Assembly: GCF_002860345.1 (NCBI RefSeq)
Contig: NZ_NMYC01000006.1
Location: 1-64,000 of the forward strand
Direction of reading: 5' to 3'
Length of the DNA stretch: 64,000 nucleotides
Source of the DNA: Bifidobacterium anseris
GTDB taxonomy: Bacteria > Actinomycetota > Actinomycetes > Actinomycetales > Bifidobacteriaceae
In this document: piece after piece, positions 18,949 through 27,531 of the stretch
How positions within the stretch are numbered: the first letter of the stretch is position 1
Layout of the letters: the number at the start of each line of letters is the position of its first letter
Notes under the pieces: model-generated
Told to the model about the DNA's origin: nothing
Databases searched by the model: none
Seen by the model: only the letters and a program-made list of their open reading frames with translations
Position numbers and translations under genes: made by a program

Positions 18949-20406
18949 TCACGGCGTGCGGATGGCGTCCTGCAGATCGGTGAGCGTCGTCAATGAGCGC
19001 GGCGGCAGCTGCACGGTCGCGCTTCCGATGCGCAGCTTCGTCGGCGAGCTATGCTCGTTCGTGACGACGGCGGCAATCGACCCGTCGGCCGTGCGGAACG
19101 CGACCGCATGGAGGCCGTCGGCATGTTCCAGCCGGTGTTCGAGCACGACCGAGCCAGGTTGCACGAAGCGCGAACAGTGCGCAAGCACGTAATAGTCGGC
19201 GTTGCGCGTGATGGTGCGTGTCCGCGCGTCGATTGTCAGCAGCCCGCGGTTGCTCGAATGCCGGTGGTCGTGACGCAGATAGTAGTAGTCGGGGCCTCCG
19301 CGCCCGTCGAGCGCGATGTTCCACAACACGACCGACTGCGCCCAATTGTTCAGCATCGCGATGACGCGCGCCGAGGTCTGCACGAGCGCGGCGTCCCAGT
19401 TGCGCGGCCCCCAGTCGCCGCCCGAGGCCTCGGTCACCCAGATGCCTTTGTCTGGCCAGATGCGGTGGATGTCGCTCATCGTGCGGGATGCACCGCCGTA
19501 GTAGTGCCATGCCGAGCCGGCAACGGCCCGCAGTGCGCGCGGCCATGCGTACAGTTCGCGCACGAATCGGCCGTCGGGATAATGGTCGGTCGAATAGTTG
19601 TGGTCCCAGCACAGGACGCGCACATCCCCAAGCCCGTGCGCGCGCAGGCACGGCGCGAGGAAATCGGCGATGAAACGCGCCTGATGCGCCGGCGTCATCG
19701 CCATCGATGGCCAGCGCGATTGCGGATAGTCGGGTTCGTTCGTCGGCGTGACGCCGAAGACGTGCAGACCGGCGTCACGGTAATGCGTGATGAAACGCGC
19801 GAGGTATTCGGCATAGGCGGCGTACATGCTCGGGCGCAGATAGCCGGTCATCTGCGTGAACGGACGTTTGCCGAGGATGCAGCGGTTCGTCTTCATCCAC
19901 GCCGGCGCGCTCCACGACGAGGCGATGATATTGAGCGAATCGGCTGCGGGATCTGCGAGACGGCTATGCGCACGAATCGATTGCGCTTGTGTGAGCAGCG
20001 GGATGATCATGCGCGATTCGGGCGAAAAATCAAGGGATTCGAGCCGCGGATCGGCGCGGCGACGCGTGAAACGGTACGGGCCGGTCACATGGTCGGATGG
20101 CCCGATCGGCTGACGCAGCATCGAGATGCCGATGCCATCGCGCACGCTGAACAGCTCGGTCATCACGGCGCGACGCGTGGCGGCCGGCAGTCGGGAGATC
20201 AGAGCGGCCGAGGCCTGCGTCAGCGACGCGCCGAAGCCGTCGATGCGCTGACGCGGATGGGCGGTGTCGATCGTCAGCGACGGGTTGATCGTCGGCAAGG
20301 AGCCATCACCCGCGTCGGGTAACAGGAATTCGGACGGCGGGACCGCGTGCAATGCGGCGGCGAGCGCCGTATCGTCGCCGTTGGCGTAGCTGGTGAACAT
20401 CCGCAT
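18949..20406 (-). CDS. GH30 family glycoside hydrolase
   Basis: An intracellular glycosidase of about 485 residues, with no signal peptide. IDGFGASLTQASAALI near the N-terminus is the GH30 signature. Glu224 in TPTNEPDYPQ is the predicted acid/base and Glu326 in WVTEASGGDWG the predicted nucleophile. A C-terminal beta-sandwich follows (about 400-485). Related enzymes act on beta-glucosides, beta-1,6-glucan or glucosylceramide; the substrate cannot be fixed here. The ATG at 20406 is taken because TACAGT (20413-20418) ends 6 bases before it, suggesting a leaderless mRNA; a GTG two codons upstream is the alternative. No transporter or regulator lies beside it. Confidence 0.88.
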   Translation of the reverse strand: MRMFTSYANGDDTALAAALHAVPPSEFLLPDAGDGSLPTINPSLTIDTAHPRQRIDGFGASLTQASAALISRLPAATRRAVMTELFSVRDGIGISMLRQPIGPSDHVTGPYRFTRRRADPRLESLDFSPESRMIIPLLTQAQSIRAHSRLADPAADSLNIIASSWSAPAWMKTNRCILGKRPFTQMTGYLRPSMYAAYAEYLARFITHYRDAGLHVFGVTPTNEPDYPQSRWPSMAMTPAHQARFIADFLAPCLRAHGLGDVRVLCWDHNYSTDHYPDGRFVRELYAWPRALRAVAGSAWHYYGGASRTMSDIHRIWPDKGIWVTEASGGDWGPRNWDAALVQTSARVIAMLNNWAQSVVLWNIALDGRGGPDYYYLRHDHRHSSNRGLLTIDARTRTITRNADYYVLAHCSRFVQPGSVVLEHRLEHADGLHAVAFRTADGSIAAVVTNEHSSPTKLRIGSATVQLPPRSLTTLTDLQDAIRTP

Positions 20407-20485
20407 GAGCACACTGTATCGCGCAATCGGCTCGCGAAGAGTACAGTGCGCTCAGCGGGTATCGCTTAGACAGCAGCCGGTTCGC

Positions 20486-20887
20486 TCAGGCGGCGTCCGG
20501 GCAGGCGGCGATGACGTCGATCTCGACGAGCGCACCCTTCGGGATCATGTTGTTGCCGAACGCGACGCGCGCCGGCTTGACGGTTCCGGTGAAGGTCTTC
20601 GCGTAGACGGCGTCGACAGCGGCGAAATCCTCAACGTTGCGCAGATAGATCGTCGCGCGGCAGACGTGTTCGACGCCGCAGCCGGCTGCGGCGAGGATGT
20701 TCGTGATGTTCTTGAGCGCGCGGGCGGCCTGGTCGGCAGCCTCGACGCCGTCGAGTTCGCCGGTCGCCGGGTCGATACCGAGCTGACCGGAGACGAAGAT
20801 GAATCCGTTCGCCTGCACGGCCTGGCTGTATGCGCCGAGCGCGGCCGGAGCCTCCGTCGTCGCGATCGCCTTGAGATTTTCGTACAT
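20486..20887 (-). CDS. ridA: RidA/YjgF/YER057c enamine-imine deaminase
   Basis: A small cytoplasmic protein of 133 residues that hydrolyses reactive 2-aminoacrylate-type enamines formed by PLP enzymes and so protects other enzymes. The family motifs are clear: APAALGAYSQAV, GFIFVSGQLG and the C-terminal RVAFGNNMIPKGALVEID with the conserved substrate Arg. The ATG at 20887 is preferred over the one at 20902, since AAAGGACC lies between them as a ribosome-binding site. It is probably monocistronic. Confidence 0.94.
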   Translation of the reverse strand: MYENLKAIATTEAPAALGAYSQAVQANGFIFVSGQLGIDPATGELDGVEAADQAARALKNITNILAAAGCGVEHVCRATIYLRNVEDFAAVDAVYAKTFTGTVKPARVAFGNNMIPKGALVEIDVIAACPDAA

Positions 20888-21291
20888 ATGTGGTCCTTTC
20901 ATCGATGGATTCCTGCGCGTCGGTCGCGCGTGCGGGAACGACTATTCGATTATTCGGCATCATAACGGCGTCGACGACGCATCCGACCCCCAACGGTCAC
21001 GTTGTGGGCAGCCGTGCCCCATGTGCCGTCGACTTTGTGAACATGACCGTCGCAGTTGTCACACCAATGGTTCGCCACCCCACCCGATTGCGAACATCCC
21101 GACTATGCTGCACGCCCGTCATGCTGGCATAGTGAGGGGTTCGCGAACATGCCAAGTATGTGGAATGCGTCTGCGATGTTCGCGGACCAGGATTCCTGCA
21201 ATCACGGCCGCTGCACCGCGCACCCACGATGCTCGCAGGGGACGTAAGACGACGAAAGCCCCACCCTGTGGATGACAGGACGGGGCATCGG
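20888..21291. other. intergenic region with phased GAACAT motifs and an inverted repeat
   Basis: No credible gene is present. GAACAT occurs at 21039, 21092 and 21145, exactly 53 bases apart each time, and the reverse copy ATGTTC at 21176. GTTCGCGAACAT (21139-21150) and ATGTTCGCGGAC (21176-21187) form 12-bp arms with one wobble pair around a 25-nt loop. The function is unknown. Confidence 0.5.
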
Positions 21292-21364
21292 TGGGCTTAA
21301 TGGGGTTCGAACCCACGACCTTTCGCTCCGGAGGCGAACGCTCTATCCACTGAGCTACAAGCCC
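21292..21364 (-). tRNA. tRNA-Arg (anticodon CCG)
   Basis: The 73-nt sequence folds as a complete cloverleaf: acceptor stem GGGCTTG/TAAGCCC, D-arm GCTC...GAGC, anticodon stem TTCGC/GCGAA with loop CTCCGGA (anticodon CCG), T-arm GTGGG TTCGAAC CCCAT. CCA is not encoded. It reads CGG codons. It lies divergent to the CYTH gene; a TACAGT-like box (21380-21385) may serve it. Confidence 0.96.
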
Positions 21365-21394
21365 GTTCGCACTTCCCCTACTGTACACGAAAGC

Positions 21395-21423
21395 CTGACG
21401 TAGCGAAACCCGCGCACTACACT
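21395..21423 (+). promoter_or_regulatory. leaderless promoter of the CYTH gene
   Basis: CTGACG (21395-21400) and TACACT (21418-21423) are 17 bases apart. The ATG follows 6 bases after the -10 box, so transcription should start at or next to the start codon. Confidence 0.65.
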
Positions 21424-21429
21424 GGGATT

Positions 21430-22074
21430 ATGGATATGACGATGGATGGCATGCCGCTGCTCGACGAGTATCAGTACGAGCGCCGCTTCTTCTGCACGAG
21501 CATGCCTGCGGAGCTCGACGACGGCGACGCGCCCGCGCTCATCATCCAAAGCCATTTCGTGCATGCCGACGGTTACGCGCTGCGTGTGCGCCTGTCGACG
21601 TGGGCGCTGCGCATCGCGATGAGCGCCGACCTCGACGCGCGCGACGTGCTCCGTGAGCATCGCGACGCGTTCCGCACGGCCACGCTTGTCGTCAAGGGTC
21701 CGTCGGTGGGTGGCACGCGCTACGAGGCATCGCGCGACATCGACGCGCAGATCGCCGCCTCGCTCGTCCTGCGCGGCGGCGACGTCGTCATCAAGAACCG
21801 CTATACCGCGTGGATCGGCGCCGACGGCTGGAACATCGACGTCTTCGGCGGCCTGAACGCCCCGCTCGTCATCGCCGCCGCGCAGCGCAGCACACCGGTG
21901 ACGAACCTGATCATCCCGCGCTTGTGCGTCACCGAAATCACCGATGAAGCGCGTTTCAGCAATGACGAGCTGTCGCGGCGTCCGTTCTCACAGTGGGCCG
22001 ACGATTTCGCGCGCGAACTCGAACGCGAAGGGCCGTCATTCCAACAGTCCTTCGGCAGAAACACGATGGAATGA
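21430..22074 (+). CDS. CYTH domain protein
   Basis: A cytoplasmic 214-residue protein of the CYTH (triphosphate tunnel) family. The N-terminal YERRFF, HADGYALRVRL, TLVVKGPSVGGTRYEA and the C-terminal VTEITDEARFSNDELSRRPFSQWA match the usual actinobacterial members. Tunnel residues are of the Arg/Lys/Glu type. Bacterial CYTH proteins hydrolyse inorganic triphosphate or cyclise ATP; the activity here is not known. There is no Shine-Dalgarno sequence and a promoter ends 6 bases before the ATG, so it is probably leaderless. Its 3' end lies within an inverted repeat shared with the convergent gene. Confidence 0.85.
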   Translation: MDMTMDGMPLLDEYQYERRFFCTSMPAELDDGDAPALIIQSHFVHADGYALRVRLSTWALRIAMSADLDARDVLREHRDAFRTATLVVKGPSVGGTRYEASRDIDAQIAASLVLRGGDVVIKNRYTAWIGADGWNIDVFGGLNAPLVIAAAQRSTPVTNLIIPRLCVTEITDEARFSNDELSRRPFSQWADDFARELEREGPSFQQSFGRNTME

Positions 22075-22080
22075 CGGCCC
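22030..22080. terminator. inverted repeat between convergent genes
   Basis: Perfect 13-bp arms (22030-22042 and 22068-22080) enclose a 25-nt loop and include the CYTH stop codon. They may end transcription of both converging genes; no T-run is seen. Confidence 0.4.
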
Positions 22081-22104
22081 GCACGGTCGGCGCTGCAGCG
22101 TCGA

Positions 22105-23049
22105 TCAGTACATCAGCGTCGCGAGGCGGCGGCGCGCACGCACGACGCGTTCGTCACCGGCGTCGGGGATGAGGAAGTATTCGAGCATCCGTTCGCGCGC
22201 CGGATCCATCTGATCGCGGTGGGCGGCGGCGAAGTCGAGCAAACGGCCGAAGGCGTCGTCGATCTGGCCGCCGATCATGTCGACGTCGGCGACGGCGAGC
22301 TGCGCGTCGAGATCGTCCGGATTGTCGGCGGCCGCCTTGCGCACGGTGCGCACGTCGGCGTTGGCGGAACGGGCGAGCAGCAGCGCCTTCGCGCGTTCGC
22401 GGCGCGCGAGTTCGTCGGACGGGTCGGCTTCGAGCACCTGCTCGTAGGCGGCGGCCGCGCCGGCGTAGTCGCCTTCCTGCGCGAGGCGGTGCGCTTCGGC
22501 GTGTGCCGGCGGCACCTGCGTCTCCGCGGGCTTCGCGTCGTCGGCGGCGGCCGGCTCGACGTACGGTGCGGTGCCGGTCACGCCAGCCTGCGCGGCGACC
22601 TGCACGAGCTGCGGCAGCACATGCGTCGTGATCTGCTGGAGTTCGTCATCGGTCGGCAGTCCCTCGATGATCGGCATCGGACGTCCTGCGATGAGCGCGA
22701 ACAGCGCCGGCGCACCCTGCACGCCGAAGGCCTGTGCGATCGCCGGATCCTTCGCGACGTCGACGCGCGCGAGCTGCAGCTGGCCGTTCATGCCGTTGAT
22801 TGCGTCGCCGAGCGCGCGCGCCATCGGGAAGCAGCGGTCGTCCGTCTCGACCCACAGCAGCAGCACGATCGGGAACGTCGTCGACGATTCGACGGTCGCC
22901 TGAAAGTTGCGTTCGGTCACGTCGATGACGTAGCCGCCGGCCGCGGGTGCGCCGCCCGCCTGTCCCGGCTCCGCTTTCGTCTGATGTTTGAGCGATTCAA
23001 GATCGACGGCTCCCGCGAGGGAGATGCCCGGCTTGAAATCCTGTGCCAT
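22105..23049 (-). CDS. thioredoxin-fold/TPR protein of the CnoX (YbbN) type
   Basis: A cytoplasmic protein of 314 residues. The N-terminal thioredoxin-like domain (about 45-150) has the VDVAKDPAIAQAFGVQGAPALFALIAGRP stretch broken across the typical fold. The CxxC redox motif is replaced: the site reads TDDRCFPM with a single Cys. The C-terminal half (about 185-314) has TPR-like helices (LAQEGDYAGAAAAYEQVL). YbbN/CnoX proteins act as holdase co-chaperones for GroEL and DnaK. AGAGG lies about 10 nt before the ATG. The lipoprotein gene lies 39 bases upstream on the same strand, so the genes are likely co-transcribed. Confidence 0.85.
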   Translation of the reverse strand: MAQDFKPGISLAGAVDLESLKHQTKAEPGQAGGAPAAGGYVIDVTERNFQATVESSTTFPIVLLLWVETDDRCFPMARALGDAINGMNGQLQLARVDVAKDPAIAQAFGVQGAPALFALIAGRPMPIIEGLPTDDELQQITTHVLPQLVQVAAQAGVTGTAPYVEPAAADDAKPAETQVPPAHAEAHRLAQEGDYAGAAAAYEQVLEADPSDELARRERAKALLLARSANADVRTVRKAAADNPDDLDAQLAVADVDMIGGQIDDAFGRLLDFAAAHRDQMDPARERMLEYFLIPDAGDERVVRARRRLATLMY

Positions 23050-23088
23050 GATTGTTTGCCTCTTTTCGTAAGTCTTTACGTACGGCCG

Positions 23089-24096
23089 TCAGACGGCTTC
23101 AACCTTGACGACCTGCCGTTCGGCGCCGACCGCCTGCACCTTCTGTCCCGATTTCGCCGGCGGGACGTAGATGGCGACGACGTTGACATAGGTCGCCTTC
23201 ATCGTGCTCGTCGCCTTGCCGTCCGCGAAAATCGCACGTTCGGCGTCCGACGCCGGCTGCGATTCGCGGCCTTCGCCGGCGGCGCGTGTCCACACCGAGT
23301 CGATCTGCGCGACGACGAGGTCGCCGCCGTCCGACGAGCGCATGATCTGCATCTGTCCGTCGACCGGCGTGAAGGTCTGCTCCTGCGTGCCCTTGTTGCG
23401 TTCCATGCCCTGCTGCACCGTCGCGGACAGCTGCGTGAGGTTGTCGCGGAAGTAGTCGTCGCCGAAATCGTTCGCGTACTGGCTCTTCGTGCCGTTCTGC
23501 AGCACGTCGGCGTAGCGCGTGACGGCTTCCTTCGGCGTCATGACGAGGTTGCCGTCGTCCTCATGACCCATCTGCGAGCCGATTGACGGCACCGTGAACT
23601 TCGGCATCTTCGCCCCCTGGAACAAGCGTGTGACGCCCCATAGACGGTAGTTTTCGCGCGCGTCGCCCTGCGTGAACACGAGCAAACGCTCCGACTGCTG
23701 GTCCTCGGTTGTCGTCGTGATCGAGAACACGGCGCGCGGCCAGCCGTTGTCGGTCGGGATGACGGTTTGCGTCAGATCGTCCGGGATCGTCGTCTTCGGG
23801 TCGAGCTTGCCGTTCTTCTGGGCGACCTTGAGTTCGCTCGTGCGGATTTCGAGTTCCGGCCCGCTCATCGCCTGCGCGAGGTTCGCCGGATCCTTCGTGT
23901 CGTTGCACTCCTTGATCGTGGCGAGCAGTCCCGCGCGGATGCGCTGTTCCTGCGCTTCGGTCAGGTCGGGCGTCGCGGACGCGGCCGATGTGGGCGCGTT
24001 CACCGTCGGCACCGTTCCCTCGCATGCGCCGAGCGCGCACGTCATGCCGAGCGCCAGCACGGCAGCCGTGGCTGCGGTCAGTGAACGTCGTGTCAT
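23089..24096 (-). CDS. lipoprotein of unknown function
   Basis: A 335-residue protein with a lipoprotein signal peptide (MTRRSLTAATAAVLALG, lipobox LGAC with Cys25), so it is anchored on the outer face of the membrane. The mature part has an NTF2-like feel (conserved stretches around PKEAVTRYADVLQNGTKS), but no family is firmly recognised. The start overlaps the stop codon of the upstream membrane-protein gene by one base (TGATG), and AAGGAG within that gene is its ribosome-binding site. The two are therefore translationally coupled and probably act together at the cell surface. Confidence 0.85.
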   Translation of the reverse strand: MTRRSLTAATAAVLALGMTCALGACEGTVPTVNAPTSAASATPDLTEAQEQRIRAGLLATIKECNDTKDPANLAQAMSGPELEIRTSELKVAQKNGKLDPKTTIPDDLTQTVIPTDNGWPRAVFSITTTTEDQQSERLLVFTQGDARENYRLWGVTRLFQGAKMPKFTVPSIGSQMGHEDDGNLVMTPKEAVTRYADVLQNGTKSQYANDFGDDYFRDNLTQLSATVQQGMERNKGTQEQTFTPVDGQMQIMRSSDGGDLVVAQIDSVWTRAAGEGRESQPASDAERAIFADGKATSTMKATYVNVVAIYVPPAKSGQKVQAVGAERQVVKVEAV

Positions 24097-25583
24097 CAGT
24101 CGTTCTCCTTGTTGTTCATGTCCGCGTCGGCGTCTGCGTCGGTGTCCGCGTCCGTTTCGTCGTCGGCGGTCGCATTGTCGTCCGATTCATTGTCCGTGTC
24201 GGCGGTCGTTTCGGCGTCAGTATCGCCGTCCGATTCAGCCGATTCAGCCGATTCGACGGTCACCGAGACCTGTCCCGTGCCGTCATCGTCCGACTCCGTG
24301 GTCTCCGTCGTCGTCTCAGTGGTCTCTGCAGTTTCCGCAGTCTCCGCAGACTCCGCCGCCGGCTCTGCACTCTCTGCAGATTCAGTCGTCGTCTCCGTCG
24401 TCTCCGCCGATACGACCGGAATCGAGCCGGTCTCCTCACGCACGAGGCGCGCGAAGTAGGCCTGCAGCTCCTCCGGCGTGATGACCGACGTCGCCTCGTC
24501 GGACGCGGCCGACGACGTCGTGCTGCGCGGCTCGCCGCCGTCCTCGGCGTCCGCGCGGCGCGCCTGTTCGGCGACGAGGTTGCGCGACGTCGGATCGATG
24601 ATCTGCGGCGTTTCGTCCGTCTCTGCCGCGGCGGCACCCGCATGGCGCCCGTGGCGTCCGCGCGGCTTGCCGTTCGCGGCCTTCGTGCGTTTGCGCGGCT
24701 TCATGCTGGCGAAGGTGCCGGCGACGGCGGCGGCGATCGTCGTCGTCGTCTCCTCGACCGGCTCCTTCTCCTTGCGCGGCTTGATGACCTTGGCGAAGCG
24801 GTTGCGGCGCGTGGCCGGATCCATCGCGAAGACCGACGCCGAGAGGATCGCCAGAACGACGCACAGGCCGCCGGCGAAATACCACGGCAGTGCGAAGTCC
24901 GGCACGCTCTGGCGCACCCAGTGCATGCTGATCGTGGCGTCTGACGCGTTGCCGCCAAAATCGATGATCGCGACCTGCGTTGCCTTCGCATCGGGCAGCC
25001 GCAGCGCCGCGCTCGTCTTGCCGCACGCCGTGTCCGCCCACATGTCAGAATCGGCGAAGGCGACCTGCTGGCGCGAAGTGGAGGCGTTGCCGTGCGCCTT
25101 TTCGGCGACCGTCGACAGCGCGCTCCAGCTGTCGAGCCCGGTCACACGGATGTACGATTCGCCGGCGAGCCATCCGGAGGCGTCCTTCGGGCTGCCGATT
25201 GCGATGCACGTCTGCGGTTCGTTGGCCGCGTCCGTATTGCCGTCATTGGCGTTCGCGTCATTGTTCGCGGCCGTGTCATCTGCGGTGGTCGCGGCCGGCG
25301 GCTCGACGGAGGCGGCGTCGACGCGGATCTGCACGCTCTTGTCAACGAGGTCGAGCACACCCGGGTCGATGACCGCGTAGCGCGTGCCGTCCACGTGCGC
25401 GAGGGCCGTGACGTCCTTGCTCGGCTTCCAGATCGTCTGGTTGAGGATGCCGAACACGATGCAGGTCACGGCGAGCAGGCCGAAAATCGGCGTCACGATG
25501 CCACGCATGATCTTCGCATGCCGGGAAGGCACCGGATGCCTGCGCGGCACACGCGTTTCTTCTTCTTGACCGTCGTTCATCAC
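24096..25583 (-). CDS. membrane protein with acidic low-complexity C-terminus
   Basis: A 495-residue protein of no recognised family. It has a short basic N-terminus, a transmembrane helix (about 29-48), an outside domain of roughly 185 residues with two Cys, a second helix (about 236-258) and a long cytoplasmic tail. The tail begins basic (KPRKRTKAANGKPRGRHGR) and ends in about 120 residues of almost only Glu, Ser, Thr, Ala and Asp. The GTG at 25583 stands 6 bases after a TAGAAT box (25590-25595), suggesting a leaderless start; an ATG follows as the second codon. It overlaps the lipoprotein gene downstream and diverges from the FKBP gene. Confidence 0.82.
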   Translation of the reverse strand: MMNDGQEEETRVPRRHPVPSRHAKIMRGIVTPIFGLLAVTCIVFGILNQTIWKPSKDVTALAHVDGTRYAVIDPGVLDLVDKSVQIRVDAASVEPPAATTADDTAANNDANANDGNTDAANEPQTCIAIGSPKDASGWLAGESYIRVTGLDSWSALSTVAEKAHGNASTSRQQVAFADSDMWADTACGKTSAALRLPDAKATQVAIIDFGGNASDATISMHWVRQSVPDFALPWYFAGGLCVVLAILSASVFAMDPATRRNRFAKVIKPRKEKEPVEETTTTIAAAVAGTFASMKPRKRTKAANGKPRGRHGRHAGAAAAETDETPQIIDPTSRNLVAEQARRADAEDGGEPRSTTSSAASDEATSVITPEELQAYFARLVREETGSIPVVSAETTETTTESAESAEPAAESAETAETAETTETTTETTESDDDGTGQVSVTVESAESAESDGDTDAETTADTDNESDDNATADDETDADTDADADADMNNKEND

Positions 25584-25667
25584 GTATCCATTCTACAAGT
25601 CGCGGCCCTTCACAACTCCCTTACCATCCGGACGGATAAATCGGGCAGAGGCGTTACTGTGGTGGCT

Positions 25668-26651
25668 ATGCAACATACTTCTCTAGTAACTTCTATCACA
25701 CGCGCCGCATCAGTCGTCGGCGCGCTCGCTTTGTGCGTAAGCATGGCGGCCTGCGGTTCGGGCTCGCCGGACGGTTCGGCGAGCGCCTCGTCGAGCTCGT
25801 CCGCAAGCGCGAAGCTGCCGAAGCTCGAGGGCGTCAAGCTGACGGGCACTCCGGGCAAGAAGCCGAAGGTCGAGTTCAAGAAGGGGCTCAAGATCGAGAA
25901 CAACAGCGTCGCAGTGCTGCAGGAAGGCGACGGCGACGCGATGAAGAGCGGCGACCGCATCTGCGCGCAGCTCACGCAGTACAGCGCGAGCTCCGGCGAG
26001 GAGGTCGCCACGACGTGGGAACAGAACGTACCCGACTGCTCGCTCGTCTTCAATCCCGAGAACGGCGTCACCAGTGTGGAGAGCGCGACGCTCGCGCAGA
26101 TCGCGAACACGACGTTCAAGGGCAAGAAGCTCAATACGACGATCGGCATCGGCATCAACGACGGCTCCGGCGATGACAACGCGTACATGCTTATCATGAC
26201 GCCGGTTTCGCAGTCGAAGGACTATACGAAGGCCGAGGGCGAGCAGGTCAAGGACATCCCGTCCGATCTGCCGAAGGTCACGTTGGACTCCGCCGGCAAG
26301 CCGTCGATCGACATGAACGGCTACAAGGGTTCGGACAAGCTCGTCGTGCAGCCGCTCATCAAGGGCGACGGCCCGAAGATCGATGAGAACACCTATGCGG
26401 CCGTCGTCAACTACACCGGCTGGACGCTCGACGGCAAGCAGTTCGATTCGTCGTGGGACCGCAACCAGACCTTCGACGCCGTGCTCTCCAACATGATCAA
26501 GGGCTGGCAGGAGGGCCTTGTCGGCCAGACGGTCGGCTCGCAGGTGCTGCTCGTCGTGCCGCCGGACCTCGGTTACGGCGATCAGGAGCAGGGCGAGATC
26601 CCGGCGAATTCGACGCTCGTCTTCGTCGTCGACATCCTCGCGAAGTACTGA
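25668..26651 (+). CDS. lipoprotein FKBP-type peptidyl-prolyl isomerase
   Basis: Extracytoplasmic folding catalyst of 327 residues. The signal peptide ends in a lipobox (SMAAC, Cys29), followed by a Ser/Ala-rich linker. The C-terminal FKBP domain (about 225-327) has VNYTGWTLDGKQFDSSWDR, MIKGWQEGLVGQTVGSQVLLVVPPD across the active site and GYGDQ...IPANSTLVFVVDIL. The middle part looks like a degenerate second FKBP-like domain. The start is the ATG at 25668, as the signal peptide begins there. TACTGT (25655-25660) ends 7 bases upstream, so the mRNA may be leaderless. A strong terminator follows. Confidence 0.93.
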   Translation: MQHTSLVTSITRAASVVGALALCVSMAACGSGSPDGSASASSSSSASAKLPKLEGVKLTGTPGKKPKVEFKKGLKIENNSVAVLQEGDGDAMKSGDRICAQLTQYSASSGEEVATTWEQNVPDCSLVFNPENGVTSVESATLAQIANTTFKGKKLNTTIGIGINDGSGDDNAYMLIMTPVSQSKDYTKAEGEQVKDIPSDLPKVTLDSAGKPSIDMNGYKGSDKLVVQPLIKGDGPKIDENTYAAVVNYTGWTLDGKQFDSSWDRNQTFDAVLSNMIKGWQEGLVGQTVGSQVLLVVPPDLGYGDQEQGEIPANSTLVFVVDILAKY

Positions 26652-26684
26652 CGGACGCTCGATCGTACATCGAAACAGCAAAAT

Positions 26685-26733
26685 CGGCGGTGGCCGCCTC
26701 CCCGGGCTGGGGATGGCGGCCACCGCCGTTTTT
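26685..26733 (+). terminator. bidirectional terminator between FKBP gene and nucS
   Basis: A perfect 14-bp GC stem is followed by TTTTT on the plus strand and preceded by AAAAT, which gives a T-run on the other strand. It serves both converging genes. Confidence 0.85.
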
Positions 26734-26764
26734 GCACGGGTGTGCGTGTGCGCCGCGACGGCGT

Positions 26765-27469
26765 TCAGAACAGCCGCAGTGAGTCGTCGTCGGCGCCGCG
26801 CATGTCGTCGTAGTCGAGAATCAGGCATTCGAATCCGCGGTCCGCAGCGAGCGTGCGCGCCTGCGGGGCGATCGTCTGCGCCGCGAAGATGCCGCGCACC
26901 GGCGCGATGAGCGGGTCACGGTTGAGCAGTTCGCAATACCGTGTGAGCTGCTCGACGCCGTCGATGCCGCCGTGCCGTTTGATTTCGATCGCGACGTGCA
27001 TGCCTTCGGCATCGACCGCCATGATGTCGACAGGGCCGATCGGCGTCGGGTATTCGCGCCGCACGAGCTTGGCGCCCTTGCCGATGCGTTCGATCTGTTC
27101 GGCGAGATAACGCTGCAGATGGTCCTCGACGCCGTCCTTCTTCAGTCCCGGATCCTCTCCGAGGTCGTAGGTTTCGTCGGAGTAGATGTGCTGCAACGTG
27201 ACTTCGAGAACGTCGTTCGATTTCGTCGCGCACGCGCGGATGACCTTCTGAGGTGCCGGCGTCATGGCATCATCGTCGGCGTCCTTCGGCGTGATGTCCT
27301 TGATTGTGCACGGCGCCGCCATCCAGTTGAGCGGCTTGTATGAGCCGAGTTCGGAGAAGATGAGCAGGCTGTTGTCCGCTTTGATCAGCAGGACGCGGCG
27401 CGCGAGCGGCAGCGTCGCCTGAAGTCGTCCGGTGTATTCCGCACTGCAGTCGGCAACAATGATTCGCAT
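26765..27469 (-). CDS. nucS: mismatch endonuclease NucS
   Basis: Cuts both strands at DNA mismatches and carries the non-canonical mismatch repair of Actinobacteria and Archaea that lack MutS/MutL. The 234-residue protein has the N-terminal DNA-binding domain (KADNSLLIF, LGSYKPLNWMAAP) and the C-terminal RecB-like nuclease with GPVDIMAVD and VAIEIKRHG supplying the Asp, Glu and Lys of the active site. It ends in LRLF, a likely sliding-clamp-binding tail. TATCGT (27478-27483) lies 8 bases before the ATG and no Shine-Dalgarno sequence is seen. It follows the atp operon, separated by a strong terminator. Confidence 0.95.
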   Translation of the reverse strand: MRIIVADCSAEYTGRLQATLPLARRVLLIKADNSLLIFSELGSYKPLNWMAAPCTIKDITPKDADDDAMTPAPQKVIRACATKSNDVLEVTLQHIYSDETYDLGEDPGLKKDGVEDHLQRYLAEQIERIGKGAKLVRREYPTPIGPVDIMAVDAEGMHVAIEIKRHGGIDGVEQLTRYCELLNRDPLIAPVRGIFAAQTIAPQARTLAADRGFECLILDYDDMRGADDDSLRLF

Positions 27470-27531
27470 GAGGCACCACGATACCGCGCGCCACCGAAGC
27501 GCACAACGGCAGCGGCACTACAACAAACAGT

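Noticed and set aside
21139-21187. LexA (SOS) box
   Set aside because: GTTCGCGAACATG resembles parts of the actinobacterial SOS box, but the CGAAC-N4-GTTCG spacing is not met.
25092-25667. N-terminal extension of the FKBP gene by about 190 codons
   Set aside because: It runs antisense through the divergent membrane-protein gene and would bury the lipoprotein signal peptide at an internal position.
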